Assembly: GCF_017654505.1 (NCBI RefSeq) | Contig: NC_054543.1 | Coordinates: 23,784,339-23,848,338 of the forward strand | From: Polyodon spathula | Lineage: Eukaryota > Chordata > Actinopteri > Acipenseriformes > Polyodontidae | Direction: 5' to 3' | Length of the DNA: 64,000 nucleotides | In this document: positions 1 through 9,789 of the stretch, in pieces | Numbering within the stretch: the first letter of the stretch is position 1 | How the letters are laid out: each line of letters begins with the position of its first letter | The notes under the pieces: model-generated | What the model was told of the DNA's origin: nothing | The model's database searches: none | Seen by the model: the letters and a program-made list of their open reading frames with translations, nothing else | Made by a program: the position numbers and the translations under genes

Positions 1-724
1 CCACTTAACTTTATTTGGAGCGTTCTTTTTAGTGAGATCAGTGAGAGGGGTCTCTATAGTGGAAAAGTGTGAAATAAAGAGGCGGTAATAACCAGCCAAC
101 CCTAACAGTGATCTCACCTGGGTTTTCGTGGTAGGTACCGATGAATCCAACAAAGCCTGTTTCACTCTACCCTTACCCATTATGAAACCTAAATATTTAG
201 TTTCTTATTTTCCAATAGCGCACAATGCCCTGTTCACTGTGAGCCCCGCCTTCCTCAGAGACTGTAAGACGGCTTCTAATCTATTCAAATTTTCTCTCCA
301 GGAAGAACTATAAATGACTACATCATCGATATACGCAGCTACGTAATCTCGATGAGGTTGTAATACCCTGTCCATTAGTCTCTGAAAAGTAGCAGGAGCT
401 CCATGAAGTCCGAACGGCATAGTACAAAATTGAAAAAGACCCTCTGGGGTTGAAAATGCCGTTTTCTCACGAGAGGCTTTCGAATGGAATCTGCCAATAT
501 CCTTTCGTCAGACCCAGGGTTGAAATAAACCAAGCTCGCCCCAGCTTGTCTAAGAGTTCATCTACTCGAGGCATGGGATATACATCAAACTTGGGGATAA
601 CATTCACCCTCCTAAAATCGATACATAATCGTAGTGACCCATCTGGCTTGTCTATTGGTACAATTGGGCTACACCACTCACTTCGGGAAGGTTCAGTTAC
701 CCCAAGTTTCAACATACACTCCAC
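1..724 (-). pseudogene. reverse transcriptase, Gmr1-like copy 1 (runs off window)
   Basis: Frame 724-467 holds SRSEWCSPIVPIDKPDGSLR and CIDFRRVN (RT blocks 1-2), then a frameshift near 465. Frame 420-205 holds MPFGLHGAPATFQRLMD and the catalytic box AYIDDVVIYS, with both Asp intact, ending at a frameshift or stop near 205. At 60-1 the strand reads ETPLTDLTKKNAPNKVKW, the RT to RNase H connection. The enzyme would copy element RNA into DNA. It is broken by at least two frame changes. Confidence 0.85.
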
Positions 725-783
725 CTCCCTTCGAATAGAATCTCTCCGACTCTCTGGAATGTGATACGGTCTCTGTCTAACTC

Positions 784-1190
784 TTAGACTGGCGGAGTGA
801 TAATAGCATGTTCAATCAAATACGTTCTTCCAGGCATGTTAGAAAACACATCATCGAACATATTAATTAGATTGCTTACCTCTTCACGCTGATCAGGAGT
901 TAACTGTTTTCCCATCGGGACCTCAATTGCTGACTCTGGCTCAATTGAGGGTCCAAAGTCTTCTCCCTCCTGTACAGGAGATATAAAATGGACTTCCCGT
1001 TCTTTCCACGGTTTGAGGAGATTAACATGATAAATTTGACTTTTTTTCCGACGCCCAGGCTGTCGGATCTCATAATTGACTTTACCAATTGCTCGAATAA
1101 CCTGAAAGGGACCCTGCCATATAGTAAACAACTTAGATTCCGATGAGGGCAGCAATAACAATACTTACAAGACCGTACAAGAGCTCAAAC
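784..1190 (-). pseudogene. integrase C-terminal domain fused to reverse transcriptase N-terminus
   Basis: The minus-strand frame first reads GFSPFELLYG (1190-1160), part of the integrase tail, and then jumps directly to LLLLPSSESKLF. The second Gmr1-like copy at 26-28 kb has about 90-100 residues between these two points, so an internal deletion has occurred near 1160. The frame goes on through the SH3-like integrase tail (WQGPFQVIRAIGKVNYEI, then HVNLLKPW) and straight into LTPDQREEV and PGRTYLIEHAIITPP, the N-terminal leader of gypsy reverse transcriptases. The direct join of integrase tail to RT leader confirms the IN-RT order in one frame. Confidence 0.78.
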
Positions 1191-1220
1191 GGGGAAAACC
1201 CTGTTGAGGATTGTGGTACC

Positions 1221-1859
1221 TCACGAACTGCAAAGAGCAAGTAGGGAAGCAGTTTGGCCCAATTGCGTTTTTTCTTGATCTACAAAGTGGCGCAACATAT
1301 TTTTTAAAGTGTGATTAAATCGTTCAGCAAGCCCACCCGTTTGAGGATGAAAAACTGAGGTTCTAATTGAACGGATTTTCAATAATTTGTATAGTTGCTG
1401 AATACAGCCGAACATAAATTTAGTGCCCTGATCAGTGAGAATTTCCTTCGGGCTTCCTACCCTAGAGAATATTCTTACCAATTTGTTTGCTACAGCTTCT
1501 GCATTCATAGAGAGTAAGGGAGCAGCTTCTGGATATCGTGTTGCGTAGTCCACTACTACCAAAATATACCGATGTCCTGACTCTGCTCCCCCCAGAGGGC
1601 CTACTAAATCTACACCAATCCTTTAAAATGGTACCCCAATAATTGGTAGTGGAACCAGAGGTGCGGGGCGAACTGACTTAGGGGCAGCTAATTGACATTC
1701 AGGACACTCCGATACATACTTCCGCACAAGACCATAAACCCCAGGCCAATAAAACTGGGCCACAATTCGTTCCTGGGTGTTTTCAGTTCCTAAATGACCT
1801 GAAAATGGAATATCATGCACCAATCTCATGACTTCTGACTGAAAAGGCCCAGGAACCAA
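1221..1859 (-). pseudogene. integrase, zinc-binding domain and catalytic core, Gmr1-like copy 1
   Basis: Two open frames in the same register (1859-1623 and 1562-1221) are separated by one in-frame stop, TAA at 1625-1623, and no Met. The first carries the HHCC zinc-binding fold: HDIPFSGHLG supplies the two His and CPECQ the two Cys. The second is the DDE core: VVVDYATRYPEA holds the first Asp, ILTDQGTKF the second, and GLAERFNHTLK the Glu, so all three catalytic residues remain. This enzyme would insert the cDNA into the host chromosome. The core is followed by an internal deletion before the C-terminal domain. Its place between protease and reverse transcriptase is the reason for the Gmr1 assignment. 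Confidence 0.82.
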
Positions 1860-2173
1860 TAACTGTTCTACAAGCTATCCCGTCCTGGGAGCCCAGGTTA
1901 TTCTATATAATAAGTGCCCAGATACAGAAAAATGCAGAAATACCACTGGTTGTCCTTCCTGCATATCTTTCCCCTCAATATATCTAACCTGTTTCCAAGC
2001 ATATTGTAACGTGGGATCATTTTGTTGTTCATATCCCAAATCAATATCTCAGTCCCAATGGTTAGGTACACTGAGAGGAGTGTCTTTTATTACATGACCT
2101 TCCACCTCAGTAACCTCGCAGCCCCGGTTACACTGAATACCTACTCCCTTTCCCTGCCGTTTAAGTGATTGGT

Positions 2174-3031
2174 TTACTTTGCGTCAGACCCTTCCCCTCG
2201 TCGTCTTAGAGTTCCCTCATATTTTTCCACCCGATGCTCTCCTTTTGTTTTTCTTGGGCGGATTTTAGGGTTAAACAGGTCAGATTGCAACGGAAAAATC
2301 TCGACAATTGTTTTCTCCTGTTGCTTTGATTGTCCCCTGGTAGAAACTAAGACCATTTCCCAACCTAAAATACGATCAAAAAACGACAGGTCTCTTCCCA
2401 GGAGAACAGGGTATGGTAAACATTGCGCTACAGCCACTTTAACGTAAGCTGAATAATCACCTACAGTAAGTCTAACTTTAGTGGTGGGATAAACCCGAGT
2501 TTCTCCATGAATACAGGAGATAGCCACTTTACCCTGTGGCTCCCAGGCTACCCCATCCAAGAGAGCTTGCCGAATCAATGTTTGTGCACACCCAGAGTCT
2601 GCAAATGCGTAAGTACTCTTCCCACCAACCTGTACTCTTAACTGATAAGGGCCCTCCCGACATTCCCCAATGTTCTTACCTGTTACTGCTGACCAAGATC
2701 TTTTTGCCAGGTCCACCTCCATTACTGGACAATTCCTGGCAATATATCCGGGCTCATTACACCGGTAACACACTAGGATAGGAGGCATCAATGGAGTTGA
2801 TCTGTCCTGTGAGTCAATGACTAGCAAGTTAGGGGATTTTTCTCTCGCCCAGGATGGGGCTAACCTCGGCCTCCATGGTCTGAAGGTCTGGTTACCCCCT
2901 CTGGGCTTCATTGGCTGGTTGGTTTGAGTTAATTTAGGGGCAGGAGTGGGGTCTGAGCTGGCGCTTTCGTTCGCGTCTTCATATGCCTCCACCAGGAGGA
3001 TGGCATCCTCGAGAGTGGTAGGTCGATTCAT
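2174..3031 (-). CDS. gag C-terminus with zinc knuckle plus aspartic protease, Gmr1-like
   Basis: An open frame of 285 residues continues gag into pol. Residues 1-20 are the end of the SCAN-like segment. Residues 88-101 are a retroviral-type zinc knuckle, CYRCNEPGYIARNC; the His expected at residue 96 is Tyr, so zinc binding is probably lost. Residues 141-150 (YAFADSGCAQ) hold the Asp of a retropepsin active site with the usual hydrophobic lead-in, and PVLLGRDL near residue 208 is the typical end of the fold. The protease would cleave Gag-Pol in the particle. The next frame, integrase, starts about 320 bases further along the element. The Met at 3031 is only the first Met after a stop; the real gag start lay upstream. 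This is the best preserved frame of the copy. Confidence 0.75.
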   Translation of the reverse strand: MNRPTTLEDAILLVEAYEDANESASSDPTPAPKLTQTNQPMKPRGGNQTFRPWRPRLAPSWAREKSPNLLVIDSQDRSTPLMPPILVCYRCNEPGYIARNCPVMEVDLAKRSWSAVTGKNIGECREGPYQLRVQVGGKSTYAFADSGCAQTLIRQALLDGVAWEPQGKVAISCIHGETRVYPTTKVRLTVGDYSAYVKVAVAQCLPYPVLLGRDLSFFDRILGWEMVLVSTRGQSKQQEKTIVEIFPLQSDLFNPKIRPRKTKGEHRVEKYEGTLRRRGEGSDAK

Positions 3032-3320
3032 CTTAACCCACTCTCAATTTCTTGGCAGTAGTATAGACGCAAACTGTTCTATGACTATCTTCTGCACCAG
3101 TTCTTGGAGTGTATGTTCTTCTGGCCGCAGCCACCGGGTGCACTAATCCATAAGATATTGTCCAGCAACCTGGGGCCACATCCCCTTGGACAGCTGGTAT
3201 TCCCGAAAACGGCGCTGGTATGTTTCCTCCAAGGAGGACAAGCCCCTCATAAAGATGACTTTCGCCATGGTCACGAGATCTTGGTAAGGGAAGTCCTGAG
3301 TTGGTTTGATGCCTTCTATT
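2975..3320 (-). pseudogene. gag: gag capsid fragment with SCAN-like segment
   Basis: In the frame continuous with the ORF beginning at 3031, the minus strand between about 3229 and 2975 encodes a stretch beginning ETYQRRFREYQ, followed by WLRPEEHT, then LVQKIVIEQF, and ending in LLVEAYEDA. This spacing matches the SCAN domain of vertebrate zinc-finger proteins, which is thought to derive from Gmr1-like gag (capsid C-terminal domain, a dimerisation module). Two in-frame stops break it: TAG at 3145-3143 and TGA at 3046-3044. The N-terminal half of gag is missing. A 113-residue open frame at 3033-3374 on the same strand is an out-of-frame shadow of this region. Confidence 0.72.
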
Positions 3321-3361
3321 GTCGGGAGGCTGAATCACAGACCGAAACCCCTTTGACTTAT

Positions 3362-3660
3362 CACAGAAGGTCATGATACAATGTGTATCACGATATGAAG
3401 GTCACAATATGATATGTGTCACGATATGCAGGTCACGATATGATGTGTATACATTATTGAAGGACTATTATGTTAAAAGACAAAACTGAATGAGATAGGG
3501 ATAGTTTGTATCTATACCAACTATAAAATGCATGTATTCTTCATTTAAGAGACATTTGTTGAGCTATGTTGTGTCTTGTATCACAACACAAACAATGCAT
3601 ACCACTATTAAAGAAAGCATCACAATTCACTGATACAAAATGTATCGTTGCACCCCTAGA
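3362..3660. mobile_element. hAT-like non-autonomous element remnant
   Basis: The stretch opens with repeated CACGATATG and GGTCACGATATG motifs and ends with GTATCGTTGCACCCCTAGA. The reverse complement of that end, TAGGGGTGCAACGATAC, looks like the terminal inverted repeat of non-autonomous hAT elements common in fish. The matching left terminus is not present: the repeat abuts broken gag directly, so it is truncated or rearranged there. No coding sequence is seen. Family assignment is by terminal sequence only. Confidence 0.35.
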
Positions 3661-4090
3661 AGTAACTTCAGCTGTCATTTACATTTCTTTTTTTTACACT
3701 GTTTTTATTATTTGATGCTATTCAGAGCGGTTCTGGGATATGGACGCTTCAATGTTGAGTTCTCGTTATTATTCTCTATGCATGCTTGTAACTTGAACTT
3801 GCTTTGAACTTGTCTGGAGAATCCTAAGTGCTGGCACTGAACAAACTTTCTCTCTTTCTTTCCAATTTGGGACAATAGAATCTTATAAACAACCCCACCT
3901 GTTCTACACATATAAACAGAAAGAGTTTATTGTTACATGATTTGAATGGAACAAAGATGTTTATTCAGTGCCAGCACTTAGGATTCAACAGAAAAGCTTC
4001 TAAACGGACAGGTAAGACACACCTGTGAGTGAAGACTGCAGGTGGCTCCAGCACCAAACCATAGTCCAACCCCAACCAAGATCATGTGTT
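3661..4090. repeat. unassigned stretch with inverted copies of a 20-base motif
   Basis: No gene is seen. CCTAAGTGCTGGCACTGAA at about 3830 recurs inverted at about 3965 as TTCAGTGCCAGCACTTAGG, leaving a loop of roughly 115 bases. A related sequence, TTCAGTGCCAGGCAGTTAGG, lies at about 16520 in another repeat. The rest is AT-rich without recognisable features. Confidence 0.4.
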
Positions 4091-4094
4091 TTTA

Positions 4095-4250
4095 TCAATC
4101 GATCTTTATTTTACATAGCGCCTTTCATAGTGAACCACCATCACAAAGCGCTTTACAAGATGCAATCAAAAAAATGCAAAATACATGATATACAGCAAAA
4201 AACTATGCATAATATATGAAATACAATGGAAAGTACATAATACATGATTG
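4095..4250 (-). mobile_element. L2-like LINE 3' tail fragment
   Basis: TACATAGCGCCTTTCATAGT followed by CACAAAGCGCTTTACA is the reverse complement of the 3' end common in L2-like LINEs of fish. It is followed by imperfect repeats (AATACATGATA, AAGTACATAATACATGA) like those at the LINE ends next to the DIRS element at 6.4 and 12.4 kb. No coding part remains. Confidence 0.5.
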
Positions 4251-4420
4251 TAGCTGTAACAGGGGAGACCTGTACTGACTGTCTGGCGCATGCATGATAC
4301 TTCTGGTAGGGGGCAGCAGTCTCATAGATCCACCTGACACGAGGAGGTGGGAAAAGGGTGTGTGGCTTTCCCCCTCTCTGAGTGGCTGACAGGCAGGCCT
4401 TGGGGATTGCTGGTCCTATA

Positions 4421-5522
4421 GGGTCAATTGCAACGAACTGAAAGCAGCGTACTAACTGGGGGTGATCCCGTGGTTAGTACGCAGCTCCGTACTAAACTAG
4501 TACGCAAGTTAAATACCAATTGCTGGCATTGCAATGTATTCGTGTAGCGTTGGAATGAGTTTCGTGACATTATAACAATACGGAGAACGATACCTCCACA
4601 CTGATCAAATTGCTTCCACAGCAAAAAAATGATCTAACGGCAAACTATTACAAATACGTTTGAAAGGATTTATTACAAATATCTTGAAATAACTGAGAAT
4701 ATATTTAAAACCGTACAGTAATTATGTATGACCCACATGGAACAGAATTGCAACATTTAATATATGAGTAACATATTTTTAAGTTATATATAACAGGCTA
4801 TATGTATACTTGTGTCAAAGTATGCTTTTAGTAGCCTATTAGTAGGCTGTAGCATGCATGGGTTAGGGGTCAGGTCTGGTAGGTGATGCCACACAACATT
4901 ATTGATACACTTGTAGGGGTCGCAGCTCTCTTGTATAGTGGATCGGCGCTGTGCTGAAGGTGCCGGGTTCAATCTCTGCCTGTGCAAGGCATTTTCTTTT
5001 TTTTTCTTCTTTTTTAATATTTAAAAAAAATAAATATTCTATTCAATGTTTAAACTACATACAACACCAAATACCAAACAAGTTTGTCGATGCTTGAGGG
5101 GCGGGCTCATTTGGATTAAGGGGCAATTCTGTACTTCTTGTACATAAATATACCATTTCAAGTTTAAAACTTAAGCATGAATAATTCCAAATACATAAAA
5201 TAATGAAGATGTTTAGGTTTCTTAAAAAAATAATAAATAAAATAAAAACCTTTACGAAAAACCACACTTTTAAAATATAATTTGTACCAATCGCTCAGAT
5301 TTTACCCCTGCCCTTCAGTTCCTTTTTTGAAGCACATCAAAACAAATCACAATCCTTACTACCATACAACTGGTCCCCATTTTTTTTACTCTTCTTTTTT
5401 CATTTCAATTTTTATTAAGTTAGTACACAGCTGGGGATGATACCGAGATAGTACCGTAGTAGCTGGTACGCAACTTAGTAAGCAGCCCTGTACTAACTCT
5501 ATAAGTTAATTGCAATTGACCC
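4421..5522. mobile_element. non-autonomous DNA transposon with 3-bp target duplication
   Basis: The element begins GGGTCAATTGCAA and ends TTGCAATTGACCC, a perfect 13-base terminal inverted repeat, and is flanked on both sides by ATA (4418-4420 and 5523-5525). Each end also carries short subterminal repeats built on GTACGCA and AGTACTAA. A 3-bp AT-rich duplication with GC-led ends suggests the PIF/Harbinger group, but no transposase is present to prove it. The interior is AT-rich, with a tRNA-like segment at 4890-4990. Confidence 0.6.
4890..4992 (+). repeat. tRNA-like sequence (SINE-head-like)
   Basis: GGATCGGCGCTGTGCTGA followed by GCCGGGTTCAATCTCTGCC resembles the A and B boxes and T arm of a tRNA. 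The 5' half is poor and no clear acceptor stem closes it, so it is more likely a SINE head or a chance likeness than a tRNA gene. It lies inside the non-autonomous transposon at 4421-5522. Confidence 0.3.
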
Positions 5523-5525
5523 ATA

Positions 5526-6002
5526 AAGATTACATTCTGTTTTCCTCAGGCTGCCCCCTTAGATGAATACGAGCCAGTGGAAGCGTTACAGGTAAATCAA
5601 GCGCGTCTGGAGAAAACCACAGCATAAAGAAAAAAGAAAGAACAGATTATTTTTTGCAGGGAGATAAAAACTTGTGCAGACCCTGATTATTGTTTAGGGT
5701 AGTCAGAGAATGCATGAGCGTAGGACGGAGACCCGGACCGTACGGGTAGTGATGGTCGGGGACATGCTGCAGAGTGCAGCACCTTTGTTTTGTAGTTTTA
5801 TTACTGTGTTTTATTTTCCCTTTTTCTTTTGCCTTTTGCCATGTATGATTATTATTTCCAGAGCACCTGCGAGTGTACCTGCATTGGAATGTGTACCTGT
5901 ATTGGTATAACCGTGAACTTGTTTACCGTCGCCGGTACCCGAGCCACAGACAACAGCACCCTCTGCTGGCTAAAATTGCTTTCCATGCTCTTTAAGCCTG
6001 AG
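5526..6002. other. non-coding stretch, nothing recognised
   Basis: No gene or repeat could be assigned, except that 5970-5998 (GCTTTCCATGCTCTTTAAGC) nearly matches LINE 3' sequence at 6367-6386. That is a short LINE scrap directly at the boundary of the inverted repeat that begins at 6003. Confidence 0.5.
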
Positions 6003-6745
6003 AGACCCTGGTAGCCCCTCTGCCATGGTCCGGCTCTCTGCTTGCATTCAAGACATCGAGACATCAGGATTATGGATCAGGATTAAGTTCAGGATTATGT
6101 TCAAAACTCTACAACTCTACAATGCCCTTTATCACATAGGTCCCGAGTACCTGCTCAACCTGCTGACCCGCTATGACCCACAACCTGCTGAGGTACGCCG
6201 ACTCTGCCCTGCTTATTATCCCCAAGCAAAAGTGCACCACACTTGGACAATGCTAATTTAGCTTTGTGGCTCCGACTCTTTGAAACTCTCTTCCAGCTTT
6301 GGTGCGTGATGCTCCCACCATCGCTTGCTTTAAATCAACTTTCAAGACCCACCCGTTCTCTCTTGCTTTCCATGTTCTTTAAGCCTGATATCTGCTTTTA
6401 GCTGCTGCTACTATTTCATATTATATGTCACTATCAGGTATCATGCACTTTCCACTATGTTTAGTGTACTATTTCATGTATTATGTTACTGTGGAAGGGT
6501 GTGGGTATTCACTGACACGGGAGACAGAAAGATGTAATTGAAAACACCACACACGTGCCCTGTTCCCTTTCAATTTGAAGATGGCAAACAAACATCGTTA
6601 TGAGATACACTCCTGCCTATTGATAGATGTCACTGAGCTCTTTATATCAAGCTGCCGATAGGCCCCCTCCCCTCAGTGACCCCCTCGGTCTTGCCTCCTG
6701 AGGGTACTTAACCGTCATGTCGGGGAGGAACATTCTTTTTCTCGA
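6003..6745 (+). repeat. left arm of a large inverted repeat (LINE end + LTR-like piece + DIRS terminal repeat)
   Basis: This arm is the near-exact reverse complement of 12135-12923. From outside inward it holds an L2-like LINE C-terminus and 3' UTR (6003-6493), about 68 bases resembling an LTR end (TGTGGAAGGGTGTGGG at 6495), and the DIRS terminal repeat (6562-6745). The LINE part encodes LYNALYHIGPEYLLNLLTRY and, after a frameshift, a further C-terminal segment. Both arms share the same internal LINE deletion, so one arm is a copy of the other. The right arm has one extra tandem unit of about 66 bases in the LINE 3' UTR. Confidence 0.85.
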
Positions 6746-6908
6746 CGATGCCGTGATGTCGGAACCAGGTTTATGACAGGTAAACTAACATTCCCTTTAA
6801 ATTCGAAGATGGCCACCAAACATTGTTATGGGAAACGTGTACCAGAGCCATCATGAGGGAAAAGAGAACTGCAGCATATGAGGGACGCTAACTCTTGCCT
6901 GACCAAGT

Positions 6909-8427
6909 TCAACGGCGTGAGCGTGCAACCTCGAGGACCCTAGTGCCCACAGAGGGCAATGAGGGATCTACCACATTCAGGTGGTAGAAGCTGGCAAAGG
7001 TATGCAGGGTAGCCCAGCTAGCCTCATCACAAATTTCAGCCATAGAGGCACCTCGGAAGAGGGCCCATGTCATAGCCACACCTATTGTGGAATGTGTGGC
7101 TATCCGCCCAGGTGGGGGTAAGCTAGCACTATCATATGCAGTTGAGACTGTGTTCGCAATCCAATGCGACAGCCGCTGCTTGGAGAGGGGCTGTCCCAGG
7201 GTCCGTGTTTCATCTTCATAGATGAAGAGCTGGTCAGACTGACGCAGAGCTCTTGTCCTATCTACATAACATCTCAATGCCCAAACTAGGCAGAGAAGGT
7301 TCAACTTCTAATCCTCTTCTGTCGCAAATGGTGGAGGATGAAAGGACTCCAGTTCCACAGACTGATTAATGTGGAAGGCTGTAACCACTTTGGGGAGAAA
7401 AGCAGGGTTTGCATGCAGTGACACTCTGCTAGCATCATCCCAAATACTCATACCGCAGCTATGCACAGACAGCACCTGCAGCTCACTAACCCACTTTGCA
7501 GAGGTGATAGCCAAGAGGAAGGCTGTCTTCATGGACAGGTGCTTCAACTCAATGGAGAATATAGGATCAAACAGGGCCTGCGTGAGAGCCTCCAGTATAA
7601 TCTCAAGGCTCCAGTATAATCTCAAGGCATTCAGGGAGAGTGGCCCTCCTAGGATGGCGCAATCGGCGAGTGCCTTGGAGAAACCAGGTAGCCAAAAAAT
7701 GCGTGCCCGGGGACACTGAGTCAATGGGGCCATAGCAAGCAGAAATAGCCACTAGGTAAACCTTCAGTGTGGAAGGTGATCTGCCAGCCTCAAGCAGATC
7801 TAACAGAAACTGCAAGATGGCAGGCATGGGACAGGAGATTGGATCATGACCGTTAGTACGGCACCAATCTTGAAAACATATAATATTCCACTTATAGGCA
7901 TACAGTGACCTAGTGGAATGCGCCCTAGCATTCTGCAACGTACCCACGACCGTGTCTGTCAGCCCTAAGGCTGACCAATGGACCCTTTCAGGGGCCAGAT
8001 CCATTGCTGGATCCTTCCTGGTGCTGGGTACCAAAGTGTTCCTCTTGTCTGACTGAGAAGATCCCAGCGAAGCCGGATTTCCCAGGGCGGCCCATACAAT
8101 AGCTGGGACAGGGATGAAAACCAGATTCTCCTGGGCCACCTGGGGGCCACTTGGAGAACTGATGCCTTCTCCGACCAGATCTTTTCGAGAAAGGCCGTGA
8201 GCAATGGCAGAGGCGGAAACGCGTAAAGAAGCGCTCTGGGCCATACTGGCATCGACGTCGAGTGGCCCGCCGCAGAGGTGGAGGGAATGGGGGCAGTGTA
8301 TCATCTCTGCCGAGGTGAAGAGATCAACTTGCGCCTTCCCCAAATGTTCCCAAATGCGATCCACAACCTGAGGGTGGAGCCGCCACTCTGATGGCTGCAG
8401 GCTCTCCCTCAAGAAGAGGTCCGCCAC
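6909..8427 (-). pseudogene. DIRS tyrosine recombinase and preceding linker, copy 1
   Basis: Frame 8427-7603 begins with the linker after RNase H (EWRLHPQVVDRIWEHLGKA, DLFTSAEMIHCPHS), then the N-terminal recombinase domain (YKWNIICFQDWCRTNGHDP, CPMPAILQFLLDLLEAGRSP). Frame 7733-7308 holds LKHLSMKTAFLLAITSAKWV, and frame 7304-6909 holds THSTIGVAMTWALFRGAS and HTFASFYHLNV. In live relatives the box reads SAKR and HSTR. Here the first catalytic Arg is Trp (codon at 7493-7491) and the second is Ile (7085-7083), while His and the nucleophile Tyr remain. The enzyme would integrate the circular DNA; this copy cannot. Confidence 0.85.
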
Positions 8428-9218
8428 CCGATTCTATGCGTTGCCCAAAGGAATAGTAGGTTCTGTTGGGCCCAAATTAACAGCTTGAAGGCTATGTGAT
8501 GCAACCCCAGGGACCGAACGCCATCCTGGTGGTTGTCATATGCCACCACTGATGTACTGTCTGTGCGGATCAGCACATGTCTGTTCCGCACCATAGGTAG
8601 GAAGTGGTGGAGGGCAAGGTACACCACTTGGAGCTCCAACATGTTGATATGCAAGGACGTCTAGTGGCCCGACCAGCGTCTGCAGAATCCTTTGCTTTTG
8701 TAGACTGTGCCCCAACCCGAGTTGGAGGCGTCTGTTGTCACTACCCTGTGGGTGTAAACCGCCCCCATTTGAACTCCTTGACACAGGTGACAGGGAATCC
8801 TCCACCAGCGCATGGTCACCTTACACGCGAGACACACTGTCAGCCGACGGTGCCTGTCGCCTTTGGGATGCAACCGGAGCGCACTGAGCCACACCTGTAG
8901 CGGGCTCATGCGTAATAAACCCAGCTCGATGGCTGATACTGCTGCTGCCATCAGACCCAGAAGTTGTTGGCACAAAACAAGGGACACCTTCGATCCCTGC
9001 TGAAACAGGGAGAGGTGGTGTTTTAAATCTGATACCCTGCCATTCGACCGGTATGCACACATCGTGGTGGAGTCCAGCCAGAGTCCCACATATGTTATGC
9101 ACTGCACTGGCATCAGCCGACTCTTGGCATTGTTGATGGTGAAGCCCAGCCTCACTAGATGCTCTGTCACTAGTGCCGTGTGGGCCACCGCTCTCTCCTG
9201 CGACTGGGAACAGATCAA
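8409..9218 (-). pseudogene. DIRS RNase H, copy 1
   Basis: The minus-strand frame 9218-8661 reads THRVVTTDASNSGWGTVY, the RNase H motif with its first Asp; 8654-8409 supplies HINMLELQVVYLALHHF (catalytic Glu) and IRTDSTSVVAY (third Asp). A frame change separates the two parts. Upstream, residues 1-120 are the RT thumb and connection (GFTINNAKSRLMP, then LCQQLLGLMAAA). The enzyme would remove the RNA strand after first-strand synthesis. Confidence 0.82.
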
Positions 9219-9770
9219 TCAATCGTCAAGGAAATTCATCACTCTGACTCCTTGCAGCCACAAGGGGGCGAGGATAGCTTCTAGGCACTTTGAAAATGTA
9301 TGAGGAGCTAGGGAGAGGCCAAACAGTAGCACGGAAAACTTGTACGCATTGCACTGAAAGGCGAAGCAGAGGAATTTCCTGTGCTGTGGACGAATGGGAA
9401 TGTGAAAATACGCGTCCCGTAAGTCCACCATGGTGAACCAGTCACCCTGCCAGACAGACTTGAGTATGTGACGATGAATCTGCATGTGGAATCCCTTCTG
9501 CTTTAGAAACCGGTTAAGAAACTGCAAGTCCAGGATGGGCCACCGTCCTGCTTTGGTACCAGAAAGTATCTCGAGTCGAACCCCTCTCCGAGAGAGGTGG
9601 GATCTACGAGACGAATGGCGCACTTGCCCAGCAAGGCTGCCACTTTGGTCTGGGGCACTGAGGCCTAAAGCAGGTCCGTTACGAATGTAGTTGTGACGCC
9701 ACGAAAAGGAGCGGGTCCAAACTAAACTGAAGCGTGTAACCGTATTGTATGGTTGTGAGCATCCACACAT
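9219..9770 (-). pseudogene. DIRS reverse transcriptase, copy 1
   Basis: Frame 9770-9219 becomes recognisable from about residue 75. It reads WPILDLQFLNRFLKQ, then GDWFTMVDLRDAYFHIPI (block A, with the catalytic Asp), CFAFQCNAYKF, LLFGLSLAPHTFSK, and ends near RVMNFLDD, the LDD box of DIRS-type enzymes (usually YLDD). The first part of the frame is out of register with the true RT N-terminus, so there is an early frameshift. The domain is followed without a gap by RNase H. The enzyme copies element RNA within the particle. Confidence 0.85.
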
Positions 9771-9789
9771 CAGAAATGCAAGCGTGCCA

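Larger units (their letters stand above)
1..3374 (-). mobile_element. Gmr1-like Ty3/gypsy LTR retrotransposon, copy 1 (partial)
   Basis: Read on the minus strand, the domains come in the order gag (about 3330-2900), zinc knuckle and aspartic protease (2770-2390), integrase zinc-binding and core (1859-1221), integrase C-terminus (1190-1000), and reverse transcriptase (900-1). The reverse transcriptase to RNase H connection runs off the left edge, so RNase H and the 3' LTR are not seen. Integrase before reverse transcriptase is the Ty1/copia-like order known for the Gmr1 group of gypsy elements; ordinary gypsy elements have the reverse order. No 5' LTR or primer-binding site is visible: gag is cut at about 3370 by another repeat. 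Frameshifts, stops and an internal deletion in integrase make it non-functional. Confidence 0.85.
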
